64,000 bases of DNA, taken from assembly GCF_047495555.1 (NCBI RefSeq), contig NZ_CP166866.1, forward strand, positions 1,772,001-1,836,000, in the 5' to 3' direction. The notes below the pieces were generated by a model, which saw nothing but the letters and a program-made list of their open reading frames with translations, ran no database searches and was not told the origin of the DNA. Origin of the DNA: Methanobacterium_D sp040373355 (lineage in GTDB: Archaea > Methanobacteriota > Methanobacteria > Methanobacteriales > Methanobacteriaceae). The translations under genes were made by a program, and so were the position numbers. Of this stretch, positions 62,950 to 64,000 are shown piece by piece. Every line of letters begins with the position of its first letter. Within the stretch, counting starts at the first letter, position 1.

Positions 62950-63744
62950 TTAGTCTTCTATTAATTTTAATGCTTCTTTAACATCCATATTGTTATGGAC
63001 TATTTCTGCAATTGCGCGTGTGGTTTTTCTTGGGGATTCTGCCTGGAAAATATTTCTTCCAAATGCAACACCCGCTCCTCCAACACTCACTGCATTTTTA
63101 ACCATTTGTAGTAATTCTTCGTTAGTTTCTACTCGAGGTCCACCAGCAATAACTACAGGAACTGGGCAACCGTTTACGACTTCTGCGAAGGTATCAGGGC
63201 TTCCAGTATAATTAGTTTTAACTATGTCTGCTCCAAGCTCTGCTCCTGCTCTTGCAGCAAGTTTTACTACATCAACATCATGCTCGCTTTTTATTCTTTC
63301 TCCTCTAGGGTACATCATGGCAATTAAAGGCATTCCCCATTCATCACATATTTCAGCAGTTATACCCAGGGTTTCAAGCATTTCAGGTTCCATGTCAGAT
63401 CCAATATTTACGTGGACTGATACGGCGTCAGCCCCTATTTTTAGGGCTTTTTCTACAGAAGTGACAAGAACTTTATGATCGGGGTCAGGGCCTAATGATG
63501 TACTTGCAGATAAGTGTATAATCAGACCAATATCTCTTCCGTAACCTCTATGCCCGTTATCTACCATACCTTTGTGCATGATAACTGCATTTGCTCCACC
63601 GCTTGCTACTTCATCTATTGTTTCGCACATATTTGTTATACCTGGAACGGGTCCTATGGAAACACCGTGATCAACTGGTGCTATCACTGTTCTTCCCGTT
63701 TTTCTGTTTATTATTCTCTCCATTCTAATTTTTTTACCAATCAT
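62950..63744 (-). CDS. aroA': 2-amino-3,7-dideoxy-D-threo-hept-6-ulosonate synthase
   Basis: The 264-residue class I aldolase-fold enzyme reads MIGKKIRMERIINRKTGR and APVDHGVSIGP near the start, with the Schiff-base Lys in ADIVKTNYTGSPDTF and AGGPRVETNEE in the phosphate site. It makes the first unusual intermediate of archaeal aromatic synthesis. ATG 63744 follows GGAGGGT by 6 nt; a longer frame to 63783 runs through that site. First of the pair with DHQ synthase II. Confidence 0.94.
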   Translation of the reverse strand: MIGKKIRMERIINRKTGRTVIAPVDHGVSIGPVPGITNMCETIDEVASGGANAVIMHKGMVDNGHRGYGRDIGLIIHLSASTSLGPDPDHKVLVTSVEKALKIGADAVSVHVNIGSDMEPEMLETLGITAEICDEWGMPLIAMMYPRGERIKSEHDVDVVKLAARAGAELGADIVKTNYTGSPDTFAEVVNGCPVPVVIAGGPRVETNEELLQMVKNAVSVGGAGVAFGRNIFQAESPRKTTRAIAEIVHNNMDVKEALKLIED

Positions 63745-63953
63745 TGGATACCCTCCTAATAAGTTTAAATAACTGAAGTTCAAAGTTTTGTAAATATAAC
63801 ATTTTATAATTATGTAGTATTTTTGGTCAATGATATAAACTTAAGGATATTAAAAATATATATTTTATAAAATTAGTTAGTGATAACCTACACAATAACC
63901 ATATAATTTTAAAAAATTCATAAAAATATAAAATTAAAAAGTAAATCTTAAGT

Positions 63954-64000
63954 TTATAATTTAGATGACCACAGTTTAAGTTCTTTTAATCTTTTTGGAA
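63954..64000 (-). CDS. possible 3' end of an unknown gene (partial)
   Basis: At the right edge the minus strand has an open frame ending PKRLKELKLWSSKL and a TAA. Only 14 codons are visible, so this could be chance. Nothing else was seen in 63745-63953 except A/T-rich sequence with the promoter of the ADH synthase gene. Confidence 0.25.
   Translation of the reverse strand, partial: PKRLKELKLWSSKL

Noticed and set aside
1..64000. tRNA, rRNA or CRISPR array
   Set aside because: All intergenic regions were read; none contains a GC-rich cloverleaf-like 70-90 nt segment or regularly spaced direct repeats. A covariance search could still find a non-coding RNA.

Overview
The window is from an AT-rich methanogenic archaeon, most probably a mesophilic member of the Methanobacteriales (Methanobacterium-like). 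The support is archaeal information-processing machinery (heterodimeric PriS/PriL primase, NurA-HerA-Mre11-Rad50, archaeal CCA-adding enzyme, RecJ-like DHH protein), the archaeal early shikimate route (ADH synthase and 3-dehydroquinate synthase II), class III (pilin-type) signal peptides, a DUF530 protein, GGTGAT/GGAGG ribosome-binding sites and frequent TTG starts. No rRNA, tRNA, CRISPR array, insertion sequence or intact prophage was seen.

Layout. 1-1831: end of a DUF1616-like gene and three small envelope proteins. 1882-2055: dead relic of a UDP-GlcNAc 2-epimerase gene. 2223-4784: two paralogous CPBP membrane proteases, one fused to TPRs. 4963-10279: a glycosyltransferase, an orphan phage-type HTH gene and the complete dTDP-L-rhamnose operon (rfbD-A-C-B). 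10418-13433: a DUF166 Fe-S protein, cobM and an exported protein. 13443-16512: NikR-type regulator divergent from a znuABC-like metal transporter. 16584-19696: small ORF, membrane proteins and a two-gene response-regulator pair, one with a degenerate kinase module. 19837-26102: relic duplication of the valS 5' end, then valS, aroA, a small GTPase, an Exo5-like nuclease and endonuclease III. 26268-33953: CorA-like and CorC-like membrane proteins, PIN protein, RecJ-like DHH protein, superoxide reductase and rubrerythrin. 34450-37591: FAD-Rieske oxidoreductase and MFS transporter. 37650-44051: nurA-herA-mre11-rad50 end-resection operon. 44276-47763: wHTH protein, Hsp20, several tiny membrane proteins, a nuclease and two Cys-rich exported paralogues. 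48270-55794: galE, THUMP-containing operon, two pilin-like proteins, tandem-HTH protein, DUF530 and metG. 56241-63744: priL-priS, cca, thpR, an HPr-kinase-like protein and the two archaeal shikimate entry enzymes.

The window is mostly housekeeping with an envelope flavour: rhamnose and galactose nucleotide-sugar supply, glycosyltransferase, exported proteins, pilins and membrane proteases. DNA repair and replication is a second theme and oxidative-stress defence a third.

The most noteworthy observations: (1) two paralogous secreted Cys-rich genes whose signal peptides are complete only if translation starts at an ATT codon. Both share the same leader layout, an inverted repeat, then 2 nt, then a strong ribosome-binding site, then 3 nt, then ATT-AAG-CGA. 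(2) Three perfect and one near-perfect intergenic copies of TGTGA-N6-TCACA. (3) Decayed relics of valS and wecB. (4) A response regulator whose histidine-kinase module has lost its phospho-acceptor His. (5) An endonuclease III whose second Fe-S ligand is His instead of Cys. (6) Several unlisted small membrane proteins.
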